The notes beneath the pieces were generated by a model. That model was not told the DNA's origin. It ran no database searches and saw only the letters and a list, made by a program, of their open reading frames with translations. This document shows, piece after piece, positions 7,879 to 15,401 of a stretch of 28,112 nt of DNA. Position numbers and translations under genes: made by a program. This DNA is from JAZFYD01 sp036443405 (GTDB lineage Bacteria > Planctomycetota > PLA2), in NCBI GenBank assembly GCA_036443405.1, contig JAZFYD010000025.1, positions 1 through 28,112 of the forward strand, read 5' to 3'. How positions within the stretch are numbered: position 1 is the stretch's first letter; each line of letters begins with the position of its first letter.

Positions 7879-8709
7879 ATGGGCCCCGTCGTCGTACTAG
7901 GCAGTCGGAACAAGGAACGCGTCCTCGCGGCGGTGGACGAGGTGCTGCCTTTCCTGCAGCGGGAGTTCGGCGTCGTCGCGACGGACCTCGACGGCACCCT
8001 CGACCTCGAAACAACCGAGGCGAAGTGGGCGCTGGTGTTCGGCGGTGACGGCGCGCTCCTCAATGTGTCGCGCCGCATGGGGAGCCGGCCGCTCCCGACG
8101 CTCGCGGTCAATTTTGGCAAACTCGGGTTCCTGACCGAGGTCGAATTCAAACAGCTTAACGAAGCGCTGGTGCGCGTGAAGGAGGGGCGCACGCACCTGC
8201 GGAACCGTATGCGCCTGATGGCCGAGATGGGACCGGATTGGCGGCACTACGCGCTGAACGACGTCGTGATCACGGGAGTGCAGAGCGGACGGGTGTTTCA
8301 CGTCTCCGCGAAGATCGGCGGCCACGAGGCGCTGCGATACGCCGGAGATGGCGTGGTGATCGCGACCCCCACGGGATCGACCGCGTATTCGATGGCCGCC
8401 GGCGGTCCGATCGTCGACCCGGAGTTGCACGCGACGGTCATCACGCCGCTTTGCCCGCACGCGTTGTCTCATCGCCCGCTCGTCGTACCCGGCAAACAGA
8501 CCATCGAGCTGTATCTGCGCGACGAGGATCCGGCCGGCCGCGTCGTCGTGGACGGCCAGGTTTCCGGCGACCTGCAGCGCGAGCACACCCTGCGCGTGCA
8601 CGAGGCCGACGAGCCGTTCCCCCTGATTCGGATCGGCGTGCGCTCGCACTACTCGCGCCTGCGCAAGATGCTCGGTTGGGGCGGGCGCCCGAAGTACCAG
8701 CAAAAGTAA
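7879..8709 (+). CDS. nadK: NAD kinase
   Basis: Phosphorylates NAD to NADP with ATP or polyphosphate; the cell's only NADP source. It is 276 residues, normal for the family. Signatures seen: the catalytic GGDGALLN (55-62, D57), NFGKLGFLTE (79-88), LNDVVIT, the NAD-binding GDGVVIATPTGSTAYSMAAGGPIV, and ITPLCPHALSHRPLVVP. An N-terminal segment with EVLPFLQREFGV matches the usual lead-in to the kinase fold. The gene stands alone: a 49-bp gap and possible own promoter upstream, and a strong terminator hairpin overlapping its last codons downstream, so it appears to be a monocistronic unit. Confidence 0.97.
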   Translation: MGPVVVLGSRNKERVLAAVDEVLPFLQREFGVVATDLDGTLDLETTEAKWALVFGGDGALLNVSRRMGSRPLPTLAVNFGKLGFLTEVEFKQLNEALVRVKEGRTHLRNRMRLMAEMGPDWRHYALNDVVITGVQSGRVFHVSAKIGGHEALRYAGDGVVIATPTGSTAYSMAAGGPIVDPELHATVITPLCPHALSHRPLVVPGKQTIELYLRDEDPAGRVVVDGQVSGDLQREHTLRVHEADEPFPLIRIGVRSHYSRLRKMLGWGGRPKYQQK

Positions 8710-8735
8710 TCGCGGCTGCGCCGCGATTGCTTTTG
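8701..8735 (+). terminator. Rho-independent-type terminator of nadK, overlapping the stop codon
   Basis: A 16-bp stem with a single G-U pair and a TGC loop (8717-8719). The arms are 8701-8716 (CAAAAGTAATCGCGGC) and 8720-8735 (GCCGCGATTGCTTTTG). The A-rich outer part of the 5' arm and the T-rich outer part of the 3' arm give the GC-stem/U-tract layout of an intrinsic terminator, with the U run inside the extended stem. The nadK stop codon TAA (8707-8709) lies inside the 5' arm. Confidence 0.8.
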
Positions 8736-8740
8736 ATGTG

Positions 8741-8770
8741 TCTGGCCCAACGGCTGACGCCGTTGGAGCG
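8741..8770 (+). repeat. Dispersed palindromic repeat, copy 1
   Basis: Core CCAACGGC-TGAC-GCCGTTGG at 8747-8766: a perfect 8-bp stem with a TGAC loop. It shares flanks TCTGGC and AGCG with copy 2, and weaker similarity continues about 20 bases downstream. Three copies occur in this window, all intergenic. It looks like a REP-type interspersed element. Confidence 0.75.
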
Positions 8771-8826
8771 GAGGGGGCGTGCGATGTTGCCGGACCGGTG
8801 CGCGGTGCGATCTGGCCCCAGTGATG

Positions 8827-8855
8827 CTGGCCCAACGGCTGACGCCGTTGGAGCG
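8827..8855 (+). repeat. Dispersed palindromic repeat, copy 2
   Basis: Same core as copy 1, at 8832-8851, in the same orientation, 85 bases downstream. It is flanked by CTGGC before and AGCG plus a G-rich stretch after. The pair arrangement in one intergenic gap resembles REP doublets, though here the two units are direct rather than inverted. Confidence 0.75.
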
Positions 8856-8927
8856 AGAGGGCGCGGGCGATACTTCGCGCGGCTCGCCTGGAGGTCGCGC
8901 GGCAAACCTTTTCGGGGCTCGCTCGTT

Positions 8928-8933
8928 GATAAT
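8928..8933 (+). promoter_or_regulatory. -10-like box before the DUF58 gene
   Basis: GATAAT lies 8 bases before the ATG at 8942, in an otherwise GC-rich gap. It matches the -10 consensus TATAAT at five of six positions. No Shine-Dalgarno is present (GGCTCGTA precedes the ATG), so a very short leader is likely. The -35 region is not recognisable. Confidence 0.35.
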
Positions 8934-8941
8934 GGCTCGTA

Positions 8942-9799
8942 ATGGAGTCGCCGTTTGATGATGAGTTCCGCCGCCGGTTGGAAGCGCTGAAGCGCCTCGT
9001 CGCGCGGGCGTTGGCGGGGCGCGGCGGGGTGGGGCGATCCACGCTGAAGGAACGGGGCGGCCGCGTCGAATTCGAGGAGCACCGTCCGTATGTCGCCGGC
9101 GACGATCCCAAGGATCTCGATTGGAGCGTCTACGCACGGCTGGAGACGCTCGTCGTCAAGGAGTTCGCGGCGCCGAGCGAGGCGCACCTCTTGTTGTTGG
9201 TCGACCGGTCCGACTCGATGAAGCTCTGGGAGAAGGAACGCGCGCTGCTGCAACTCGCGGCGGCGCTCGCGTACCTCGGTTTGGCCTCCGGCGCCCGAGT
9301 GGCGTGTGTCTCTTCGCGCGGCGGATCGGCGTGGGTGACCGGCGTCGAGCGGTTCTCCGAGTTGCTCGACACGTTGACGCGTTTGCCGTCGGGCGGCGTC
9401 GCGGACCTGCCCGCGGCCGTCAAGCGCGCGCCACCGGCCGGGGCGGGCCGCCGCACGGCCGTGTTGTTGTCGGACTTCTACGAGGCCGAGGAAACCGCCC
9501 GCGCGCTCGCCGCGCTGCGCAGCAAGGGCGCCCATCTCGTCTGCGGGCAGATCCTCGCGCCCGAGGAGGTGAGCGCGCCGGACGTTGCCGCGATCGCTCT
9601 CACCGATGCCGAATCCGGAGAGGCGCTTTCGCTCGAACTCGACGCCGAAACGCGTACGCGATTCTCGCGAGCGGCGGACGAGTTCATCGAGGAGCGATTT
9701 CGGATCGCCGGCCGGCACGGCGCGCGCCTCGTGCAGGTGCCGCCGGCCGAGGACCTGCTCCACCGTGTGGAACGCGTGATCGTGGGGACGGGCCGATGA
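8942..9799 (+). CDS. DUF58 protein with von Willebrand factor A-like domain
   Basis: Member of the DUF58 family, commonly paired with MoxR ATPases and BatA-like membrane proteins in envelope or metal-insertion roles that are still poorly defined. It is 285 residues. The DUF58 signature is at about 43-75 (EFEEHRPYVAGDDPKDLDW, ARLETLVVKEF). It leads into a vWA-type fold whose metal-binding MIDAS motif is intact: DRSDS at 88-92 in LLLVDRSDSM. No membrane segment is visible, so it is probably cytoplasmic and tethered through its partner. The next gene overlaps it by 4 bases (ATGA) and encodes a BatA-like protein, the normal partner. No MoxR ATPase gene lies next to it in the window. Confidence 0.9.
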   Translation: MESPFDDEFRRRLEALKRLVARALAGRGGVGRSTLKERGGRVEFEEHRPYVAGDDPKDLDWSVYARLETLVVKEFAAPSEAHLLLLVDRSDSMKLWEKERALLQLAAALAYLGLASGARVACVSSRGGSAWVTGVERFSELLDTLTRLPSGGVADLPAAVKRAPPAGAGRRTAVLLSDFYEAEETARALAALRSKGAHLVCGQILAPEEVSAPDVAAIALTDAESGEALSLELDAETRTRFSRAADEFIEERFRIAGRHGARLVQVPPAEDLLHRVERVIVGTGR

Positions 9800-11124
9800 G
9801 CTTTCAGGCACCGCACGCGCTGTGGGCGCTTCTTGGGATCGCGATCCTGATCCTGGTGCAACGCTACCGCCGCCGCCCGCGCGCGCGCGTGTGGCCGTCG
9901 CTTGTCATCTGGCGGACGGTTGTGGGAGAGGCGACACCGTCGAAGAAGCGCCGTCGCGATCCGCTGCTCCTCCTGGAATGCGCCGCTCTTGCCCTTCTGG
10001 CGTTGGCGGCGGCCGGGCCGCGATTCGATTCCACCGGCGCCGGCCGCACCGTAGTCGTCCTGTTCGACGAAGGTCCGCACATGGATGCTCGACGTGGCGC
10101 CCAAACCGTGCGCCAAGCGTCCCGCGCCGAGTGGGAATCTCTGCGACGGTCCCTCGGCCCGAAGGACCGCATCACGGAGTTTTCGGAAACGGGACCGATC
10201 CACCTGGCGGCGACGTCGTTGCCGCGCGCGGACCTGCGCGTGGTGGTGACCGACCGAGACGTGTCGGGACGCGATCTCATCGTGATCGGGCGCACGGCCA
10301 GCGGGCCGAACCGCGGCCTCGATGGGGTCGAAATGATTGGCGACTCCGTCTGGTTCGTGGCGCGCGCCGATCAGGACGGCGCGTTCTCCGTCTCCGTCGG
10401 CGCACAGACCGTGGAAGTGCGACCCGGCGTCGGTACTCGGGTGCGGCTCGCGGCGTCGGCCCCGGGCGCGGTGACGATCCGGATTTCCGGGTCCGATTCC
10501 TATCCCGCCGACGACTCCTGCACGATCGAACCCGCAACGCTTGTCGCGCGCGACGACACGGGATCGCGGTTTGTGCGCGCCGCGCTTTTTGGAGCCGGCG
10601 TGCGCGCGCAAGAGAACGGCGAACCCGACCTCATCATCGCGAACGATGGGGGCACGACTGTCTCGGGACTGGTTCGCGGGGCGGAATGCGTAGCGCCCCC
10701 CGGTGTCTTTCAAGCACTCATGCTCGAGGACTGCACTTGGCGCGGCGCACGAACGCGCCGTGGCGCGGGTCTGTTGATGTGGCGCGACCGTGCGCTCGCA
10801 CAGTGGGGCGACCCGCGCACCCTTTGGCTCGGGCTGCCGGTCGATCGCGACTGGGACGAACACGGGACGCTCGCGATGCTGATCGACGCCGCGAAACAAA
10901 AGCGCTTGCGCGAAAGAGCCGGAGACGCGCAACTGAGCGCGGGGCACTTCGTGCGGCCGGCCCCGCGGTTTGTTTCGACGCTTGGTACGGACCGGCCGTG
11001 GGACGGACGGCTTCCGGAGCGCGGTGGGGAACGCACCGTCGAGTCGTCCCTGCGCGCGTCCCTCGCGCTCGCCGCGCTGCTTCTTCTGCTTTTCTACGTG
11101 CGTGCTATCGTGCGCGCGCGATGA
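9796..11124 (+). CDS. BatA-like membrane protein with degenerate vWA domain
   Basis: A 442-residue protein resembling the BatA/DUF58-partner group. The N-terminus is the two-helix BatA leader: FQAPHALWALLGIAILILVQRYRRR (helix about 7-21), a basic loop with VWPSLVIWR, then LLLLECAALALLALAAAGP (57-75). A vWA-like strand follows (TVVVLFDEGPHMDAR, 85-99), but the MIDAS serines are absent: D91-E-G93-P-H95 replaces DxSxS, so metal binding is doubtful. A central region contains DLIIANDGG and later GAGLLMWRDRALAQWG, reminiscent of the amidotransferase-like fold seen in relatives. A last helix (SLALAALLLLLFYVRAIV) and basic tail end the protein. The ATG at 9796 overlaps the DUF58 stop, and hemC overlaps this stop (ATGA both times). 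The function is inferred only from its partner. Confidence 0.75.
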   Translation: MSFQAPHALWALLGIAILILVQRYRRRPRARVWPSLVIWRTVVGEATPSKKRRRDPLLLLECAALALLALAAAGPRFDSTGAGRTVVVLFDEGPHMDARRGAQTVRQASRAEWESLRRSLGPKDRITEFSETGPIHLAATSLPRADLRVVVTDRDVSGRDLIVIGRTASGPNRGLDGVEMIGDSVWFVARADQDGAFSVSVGAQTVEVRPGVGTRVRLAASAPGAVTIRISGSDSYPADDSCTIEPATLVARDDTGSRFVRAALFGAGVRAQENGEPDLIIANDGGTTVSGLVRGAECVAPPGVFQALMLEDCTWRGARTRRGAGLLMWRDRALAQWGDPRTLWLGLPVDRDWDEHGTLAMLIDAAKQKRLRERAGDAQLSAGHFVRPAPRFVSTLGTDRPWDGRLPERGGERTVESSLRASLALAALLLLLFYVRAIVRAR

Positions 11125-12035
11125 TCGACAACACGCCGAACGCGCCGATGGTTCTCGGTACGCGGGGTTCGATGCTGGCGCGCACGCAGACCGAGAGTGT
11201 CGCCGAACTCCTGCGCGCACTCGACATCGACGTCACCGTGCGCATCTTCGAAACGCGCGGCGATCGCGACCAGTCGGCGCCCGTTCCGGAGTTGGGCGGC
11301 AAGGGGCTGTTCACGGCCGAATTGGAGGCCGCGCTGCTCGCCGGCGACATCGACGCCGCCGTGCACAGTCTCAAGGACCTGCCGACGGACGACACGCCTG
11401 GCCTGAAGGTCGGAGCGGTGTTGCGCCGTGAGGATCCGCGGGACGCGTTGGTCACGCGCGGTTCCAAGAAACTCGCGGACTTGCCCGCGGGTGCGCGTGT
11501 CGGAACGGCGAGCCGCCGACGCGCCGCGCTGCTCTTGGCCGTCCGGCCGGATCTCGTCGTTGTGCCCGTTCGCGGCAACATCGACACCCGCGTGGGTCGC
11601 GTCGAAGGCGGCGATCTCGACGGTGTCGTACTGGCGGCCGCCGGCCTCAAGCGCATCGCGCGCACGGACGCCATCAGCGAGTTGCTCTCGTTTCTGCCGG
11701 CGCCGGCTCAGGGGGCGTTGGCGGTTCAGGCGCGCACGGACCGCGGGGACGTGCTCGAAAATCTGTCGCGATTGCACGATCCGGCGACATTCGCGTGCAC
11801 GAGCGCGGAGCGAGCGCTGTTGCACTCACTCGAAGGCGGGTGCAGCGTTCCGGTGGGGGCGCTCGCGGAACCCGTCGGGGCGGAGCTCTGGTTGCGCGGG
11901 CTTGTTGCGTCGCTCGATGGTAAGCGCGTGCTCGAAGCCGAGGCGCGCCACGACGATCCGTGGATCCTCGGCGAGCAGGTCGCGGCGAAGCTGCGCGAGC
12001 AGGGCGCGCAGGAGATTCTCGATGCTCTCTCATGA
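11121..12035 (+). CDS. hemC: Hydroxymethylbilane synthase (porphobilinogen deaminase)
   Basis: Polymerises four porphobilinogens into hydroxymethylbilane in tetrapyrrole synthesis. It is 304 residues, the usual size. Seen: LGTRGSMLARTQT at the N-terminus (11-23); the catalytic Asp region VHSLKDLPTD (81-90, D86); arginine-rich GTASRRRAALLL and PVRGNIDTRVGR for binding the growing chain; and the dipyrromethane cofactor Cys C241 in LEGGCSVPVGA. The ATG overlaps the stop of the preceding membrane protein, and hemL begins 14 bases before this stop. hemC and hemL are therefore translationally linked to each other and to the DUF58 pair. Confidence 0.97.
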   Translation: MIDNTPNAPMVLGTRGSMLARTQTESVAELLRALDIDVTVRIFETRGDRDQSAPVPELGGKGLFTAELEAALLAGDIDAAVHSLKDLPTDDTPGLKVGAVLRREDPRDALVTRGSKKLADLPAGARVGTASRRRAALLLAVRPDLVVVPVRGNIDTRVGRVEGGDLDGVVLAAAGLKRIARTDAISELLSFLPAPAQGALAVQARTDRGDVLENLSRLHDPATFACTSAERALLHSLEGGCSVPVGALAEPVGAELWLRGLVASLDGKRVLEAEARHDDPWILGEQVAAKLREQGAQEILDALS

Positions 12036-13296
12036 AAACTCACAGGCCGCGTTCGAGCGGGCGCAGCGCGTGCTCCCCGGCGGCGTGAATTCTCCCGCGC
12101 GCGCGTTCAGCGCCGTGGGTGGCGAGCCGCCGGTGATCGCGTCCGGTTCCGGCGCGCACATCACTGACGTCGACGGCAACCGTTACATCGATCTCGTTTG
12201 CAGTTGGGGTCCGCTGATCAAGGGCCACGCGCACAGAGACGTGGTGGCCGCGATCTCCGAGACCGCCGCGCGCGGGACGAGTTTCGGTGCGCCGACCGAA
12301 CGCGAGTCGGAGCTCGCGGAGCTCGTTGTGTCGCGTGTGCCGGCGATCGAGATGGTGCGGTTCGTGAACTCGGGGACCGAGGCCACGATGTCGGCCGTGC
12401 GATTGGCGCGCGGGGTCACGGGCCGCGACAAGATCCTGAAGTTCGCCGGGTGCTGGCACGGGCATGCCGACAGCTTCTTGATCGCCGCGGGTTCGAGCGC
12501 TCTGTCACTGGGCCAGCCGGATTCGCCCGGCGTCCCCGCGGACTTCGCGCGAAACACGCTCGTGTGTGCGCACAACGACGGCGCGGCCGCAGCCGCGATC
12601 CTGAACGAGCACGAGGTCGCCGCCGTCATCGTGGAGCCGGTGGCGGGCAACATGGGATGTGTGCCGCCCGCCGCGGGATTCCTGGAGACCCTTCGCGAGG
12701 CGTGCGACCAGCGAGGCACGTGTTTGATCTTCGACGAGGTGATCACCGGGTTTCGTGTCGCCCCGGGCGGTGCGCAGGAGCGCTTCGGCATCGCCCCGGA
12801 TCTGACGACACTCGGCAAGACGATCGGCGGCGGGCTGCCTGTCGGCGCGTTTGGCGGATCGCGGAAGTACATGGAGAACATCTCGCCGCTCGGCATGCAG
12901 GTGAGCCAGGCGGGCACGCTGTCGGGCAACCCGCTCGCGATGGCGGCCGGTCTCGCGACGCTTCACGATCTGGATGCGAGTCATTACGAACGGCTTGAAT
13001 CGCTTGGGGCGCGATTGGAGGCGGGGCTGAAAGATGCGCCGTTCCCCGTGACCGTGCAGCGCGTCGGTTCGATGATGACGGTTTTCTTCACCGACGCGAC
13101 CGTGCGTGATCTTGAAGGCGCGATGGCGTGCGACATGGATCGCTTCGCGCAGTGGCATCATGCGATGCTCGAGCGAGGTGTGTATCTGCCGCCGTCGCAG
13201 TACGAGGCTTTCTTCATCAGCTTGGTGCACACGGAAGCCGAGATCGATGCGGTGATCGCGGCGCACGCCGACGCCTGCGCGGAGATCCAGGGGTAG
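12022..13296 (+). CDS. hemL: Glutamate-1-semialdehyde 2,1-aminomutase
   Basis: PLP enzyme making 5-aminolevulinate from glutamate-1-semialdehyde (the C5 route of haem synthesis). It is 424 residues, typical. Motifs: RVLPGGVNSPARAF at the start; VNSGTEATMSAVRLAR for cofactor phosphate (115-130); the FAGCWHGHAD loop; the Asp contacting the PLP nitrogen in LIFDEVITGFR (D238); and the Schiff-base lysine K266 in LTTLGKTIGGGLPVGAFGG. The catalytic lysine context separates it from other class III aminotransferases. The ATG at 12022 is the only suitable in-frame start near the hemC end and gives a 14-base overlap. Having hemL means this organism uses the C5 route rather than ALA synthase; hemA is not in the window. 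Confidence 0.97.
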   Translation: MLSHENSQAAFERAQRVLPGGVNSPARAFSAVGGEPPVIASGSGAHITDVDGNRYIDLVCSWGPLIKGHAHRDVVAAISETAARGTSFGAPTERESELAELVVSRVPAIEMVRFVNSGTEATMSAVRLARGVTGRDKILKFAGCWHGHADSFLIAAGSSALSLGQPDSPGVPADFARNTLVCAHNDGAAAAAILNEHEVAAVIVEPVAGNMGCVPPAAGFLETLREACDQRGTCLIFDEVITGFRVAPGGAQERFGIAPDLTTLGKTIGGGLPVGAFGGSRKYMENISPLGMQVSQAGTLSGNPLAMAAGLATLHDLDASHYERLESLGARLEAGLKDAPFPVTVQRVGSMMTVFFTDATVRDLEGAMACDMDRFAQWHHAMLERGVYLPPSQYEAFFISLVHTEAEIDAVIAAHADACAEIQG

Positions 13297-13299
13297 CCG

Positions 13300-13590
13300 A
13301 TGCACGTTCGGTGGTGGCGCATGGGAGTCGTGCTCGAGTGGGAGGCGCAGCCGCACACGTGGTCGCTGCACGTCCGCGCCAAAACGGAAAGGAAGGCGCG
13401 CAGTCTGGTAGCCGATCGCGTCGCCGCCGACTTTCCCGGCGCACCTCATCTGGTTCACACATGCGAACCGTCGGATCCGCTCTTGAAGGTCGCCAACGAA
13501 GAACGCATCGCCGCGGACTTCGGCCCGTACAAGCGCTCCTGGGACGATCCGGTGCTCGCACGGTTTCCGCGCGACCTAAGCGCAAATTGA
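13300..13590 (+). CDS. Small protein of unknown function
   Basis: A 96-residue reading frame starting 3 bases after the hemL stop, with AGGGG (13289-13293) 6 bases before its ATG, a good Shine-Dalgarno. The product is mixed-charge and soluble in character. It starts MHVRWWRMGVVLEWEAQP and has no membrane segment or cysteine cluster; a single Cys lies in LVHTCEPSD. I recognise no family. Position, ribosome site and G/C-biased third positions suggest a real gene at the end of the DUF58-hem operon. The alternative is a chance frame in GC-rich DNA. Confidence 0.55.
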   Translation: MHVRWWRMGVVLEWEAQPHTWSLHVRAKTERKARSLVADRVAADFPGAPHLVHTCEPSDPLLKVANEERIAADFGPYKRSWDDPVLARFPRDLSAN

Positions 13591-13668
13591 CGGTCGCCTC
13601 TGCGCTCGCCTTCGGCGTGCCTGCGTTCCCCAACGCCCCGCAACCATCTCAGACCGTTCGAACGTGTG

Positions 13669-13693
13669 GCTCCAACGGCGTCAGCCGTTGGGC
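13669..13693 (-). repeat. Dispersed palindromic repeat, copy 3 (inverted)
   Basis: The reverse strand carries the same 25-base block as copies 1 and 2 (GCCCAACGGC, TGAC, then GCCGTTGGAGC), with the perfect 8-bp stem at 13672-13691. It sits in the 128-bp gap between the converging small gene and carbamoyltransferase gene, about 4.8 kb from the other two copies. Confidence 0.75.
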
Positions 13694-13703
13694 AGGAAAC
13701 ACC

Positions 13704-13734
13704 TCTTTTGGCGAAGTTTCACTTCGCCAAAAGA
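13704..13734 (-). terminator. Perfect palindrome over the carbamoyltransferase stop codon
   Basis: A perfect 14-bp stem with a 3-base loop: arms 13704-13717 (TCTTTTGGCGAAGT) and 13721-13734. The stop codon TGA of the minus-strand gene lies at the tip of the stem. T-rich bases lie on the 5' arm and A-rich on the 3' arm in both directions, so no U-tract follows the stem, and a classical intrinsic terminator is not certain. It may instead be a transcript 3'-end protecting hairpin or another dispersed repeat. Confidence 0.45.
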
Positions 13735-15401
13735 AACGGTCCGATCGCCAAGGCGTCCAACCCGCTCGTGTAGAGGCAGCCGATCGCTTCGCGCGGGGTT
13801 GTCGCCATCGGACGACCCGCTTCGTTGAGCGACGTGTTCAGAACCGCCGGCACGCCGGTCCGGGCCTTCACGGCGAGCAACAGGCTGTGGAACTGGGGGT
13901 CGCGCTCCTTGTCGACGGTGTGCACGCGGGCCCGTCCCTCGGCCGCCGCGACCGCCGGGAGTTTCTCGCGCGCTCCGTCGCGCAGGTGGAACGTGCGCTC
14001 CAAGAACGGGCTCGACCCGGTGCCTTCGAAGAACTCACCAACCGTCTCCGCGGCCACGCTGAGCCCGAACGGATGAAACTCCGAACGAGCCTTCACCGAA
14101 CGGACGAGTGTCGCGCGTGTGCCCGGATCCGTCGGGTCCGCGAGGATGCTCCGGTGGCCCAGCGCGCGTGGGCCGAACTCGGCGCGGCCCTGGAACCAGC
14201 CGAGGATGCCGCCGTTCGCGATCTTCTCGGCGGCTGCCTCGGCCAGGTCCGCGGGTTTGCTCGCATGGAGTTTGAGCCGCGAGATCTCGGCCGCAATCTC
14301 GTCCGCGGGATACGACGGGCCGAGATCGGCGCGCCACATCGCGGGAGACCGGTCCAATTTCAACTCGGTGTGGTGGACCGCGAGGGCCGCACCGATGGCC
14401 GTTCCCTCGTCGCCCGCCGCCGGCGGCACGTAGATCTCGTCGAACAACCCGCTCTCGCAGATCGCCCCGACGAGCGCCCAGTTCTGAATCAAACCGCCAC
14501 CGAGGCAGAGCCGCGACTCACCCGTGCGCTCGCGGACGCGTTTGGCGATCGCGAGCACGACCTCCAATACCACCGCGTGCAGGCTCGCGGCAATATCGCG
14601 GTGCCGGTCGTCCATCGGCAGCGACGGGTCACGCGCCTCCCCGAACACCTCGGTGAACCGTTCGGAGAGATACGCCCGCCCCTCGTGGTATCCGAAGTAC
14701 TCCGGATTCAGCGTGTACGAACCGTCGCCGGCCAGCCGAACAACCTCGCGCATCTGCGGCACGAGCGTCGGCGTCCCGGTGGTGGAGATGCTGATGACGC
14801 GGAACTCGTCGTCGAGATCCGAAAAGCCCAGGAAGTCCGCGACGACCGCGTACAGGAGGCCCAGCGAGTGCGGCATGCGCACCACCGACTGCACCTCGAG
14901 TTCGCTCCCGCGCCCGTGACCGAACCCGCTCGTCGACAGCTCGCCGCGGCCATCGACGCTGACCACCGCGGCCGAGTCGAACGGCGACGCAAAAAACGCG
15001 GCCGCGAGATGGCTCATGTGGTGGGGCACGGTCTGCACCGGGACCTGCATCGCCGCGATGTCGTCGAGCTCCTTCAGGTACTCCACGAGCCGGTGGCTCT
15101 CGTCCTTGAAGATGTGATAGACCTTCGACGTCCTGGATTTCAGGAAGTCCTCGCCGTACCACTTGAGGACCTTGTCCCGCATGGCGAGCCACGGGTTGTT
15201 GGCCACGGCGACGTAGCCGCACTCCCGGATGTTGACGCCCGCGCGATCGAGGCAGTACGCCACCGCGCGGTGCGGGAATCCGCCCTCGTGTTTCACCCCG
15301 GTGAAACGCTCCTCGGCGGCGGCGGCCACCACCCGTCCGTCAAACAAAAGCGCAGCGGCGCTGTCCTTGTATCCGAGGCCACCGATTCCGAGCAGGTACA
15401 T
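13719..15401 (-). CDS. Carbamoyltransferase, NodU/CmcH/TobZ family
   Basis: Transfers a carbamoyl group from carbamoyl phosphate, via carbamoyl-adenylate, to a hydroxyl of an acceptor such as a sugar or antibiotic. It is 560 residues, full length. An N-terminal Kae1-like ASKHA domain carries GIGGLGYKDSAAALLFDG (5-22) and EERFTGVKHEGGFP (30-43). The metal-binding HHMSH follows (H127/H131), with VSVDGRGELSTSGFG (D150), GDEGTAIGAALA and the glycine-rich LCLGGGLIQNWA. The C-terminal YrdC-like domain has WFQGRAEFGPRALGHRSILADP, HPFGLSVAAE and NTSLNEAGRPMATTPREAIG. The ATG overlaps the stop of the preceding minus gene by 1 base (TGATG), so the two are coupled. No glycosyltransferase, Nod or antibiotic genes are nearby, so the acceptor is unknown. 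Confidence 0.93.
   Translation of the reverse strand: MYLLGIGGLGYKDSAAALLFDGRVVAAAAEERFTGVKHEGGFPHRAVAYCLDRAGVNIRECGYVAVANNPWLAMRDKVLKWYGEDFLKSRTSKVYHIFKDESHRLVEYLKELDDIAAMQVPVQTVPHHMSHLAAAFFASPFDSAAVVSVDGRGELSTSGFGHGRGSELEVQSVVRMPHSLGLLYAVVADFLGFSDLDDEFRVISISTTGTPTLVPQMREVVRLAGDGSYTLNPEYFGYHEGRAYLSERFTEVFGEARDPSLPMDDRHRDIAASLHAVVLEVVLAIAKRVRERTGESRLCLGGGLIQNWALVGAICESGLFDEIYVPPAAGDEGTAIGAALAVHHTELKLDRSPAMWRADLGPSYPADEIAAEISRLKLHASKPADLAEAAAEKIANGGILGWFQGRAEFGPRALGHRSILADPTDPGTRATLVRSVKARSEFHPFGLSVAAETVGEFFEGTGSSPFLERTFHLRDGAREKLPAVAAAEGRARVHTVDKERDPQFHSLLLAVKARTGVPAVLNTSLNEAGRPMATTPREAIGCLYTSGLDALAIGPFLLAK

Noticed and set aside
8710..8941. A CRISPR-like or regulatory RNA reading of the two direct repeats after nadK
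   Set aside because: There are only two units in that gap, and the third copy is 4.8 kb away and inverted, which fits a dispersed palindromic element better than an array or riboswitch.
9121..9795. N-terminal extension of the BatA-like gene upstream of 9796
   Set aside because: The extension is an alternate-frame reading of the DUF58 gene and has no domain. The BatA leader helix begins right after the ATG at 9796.
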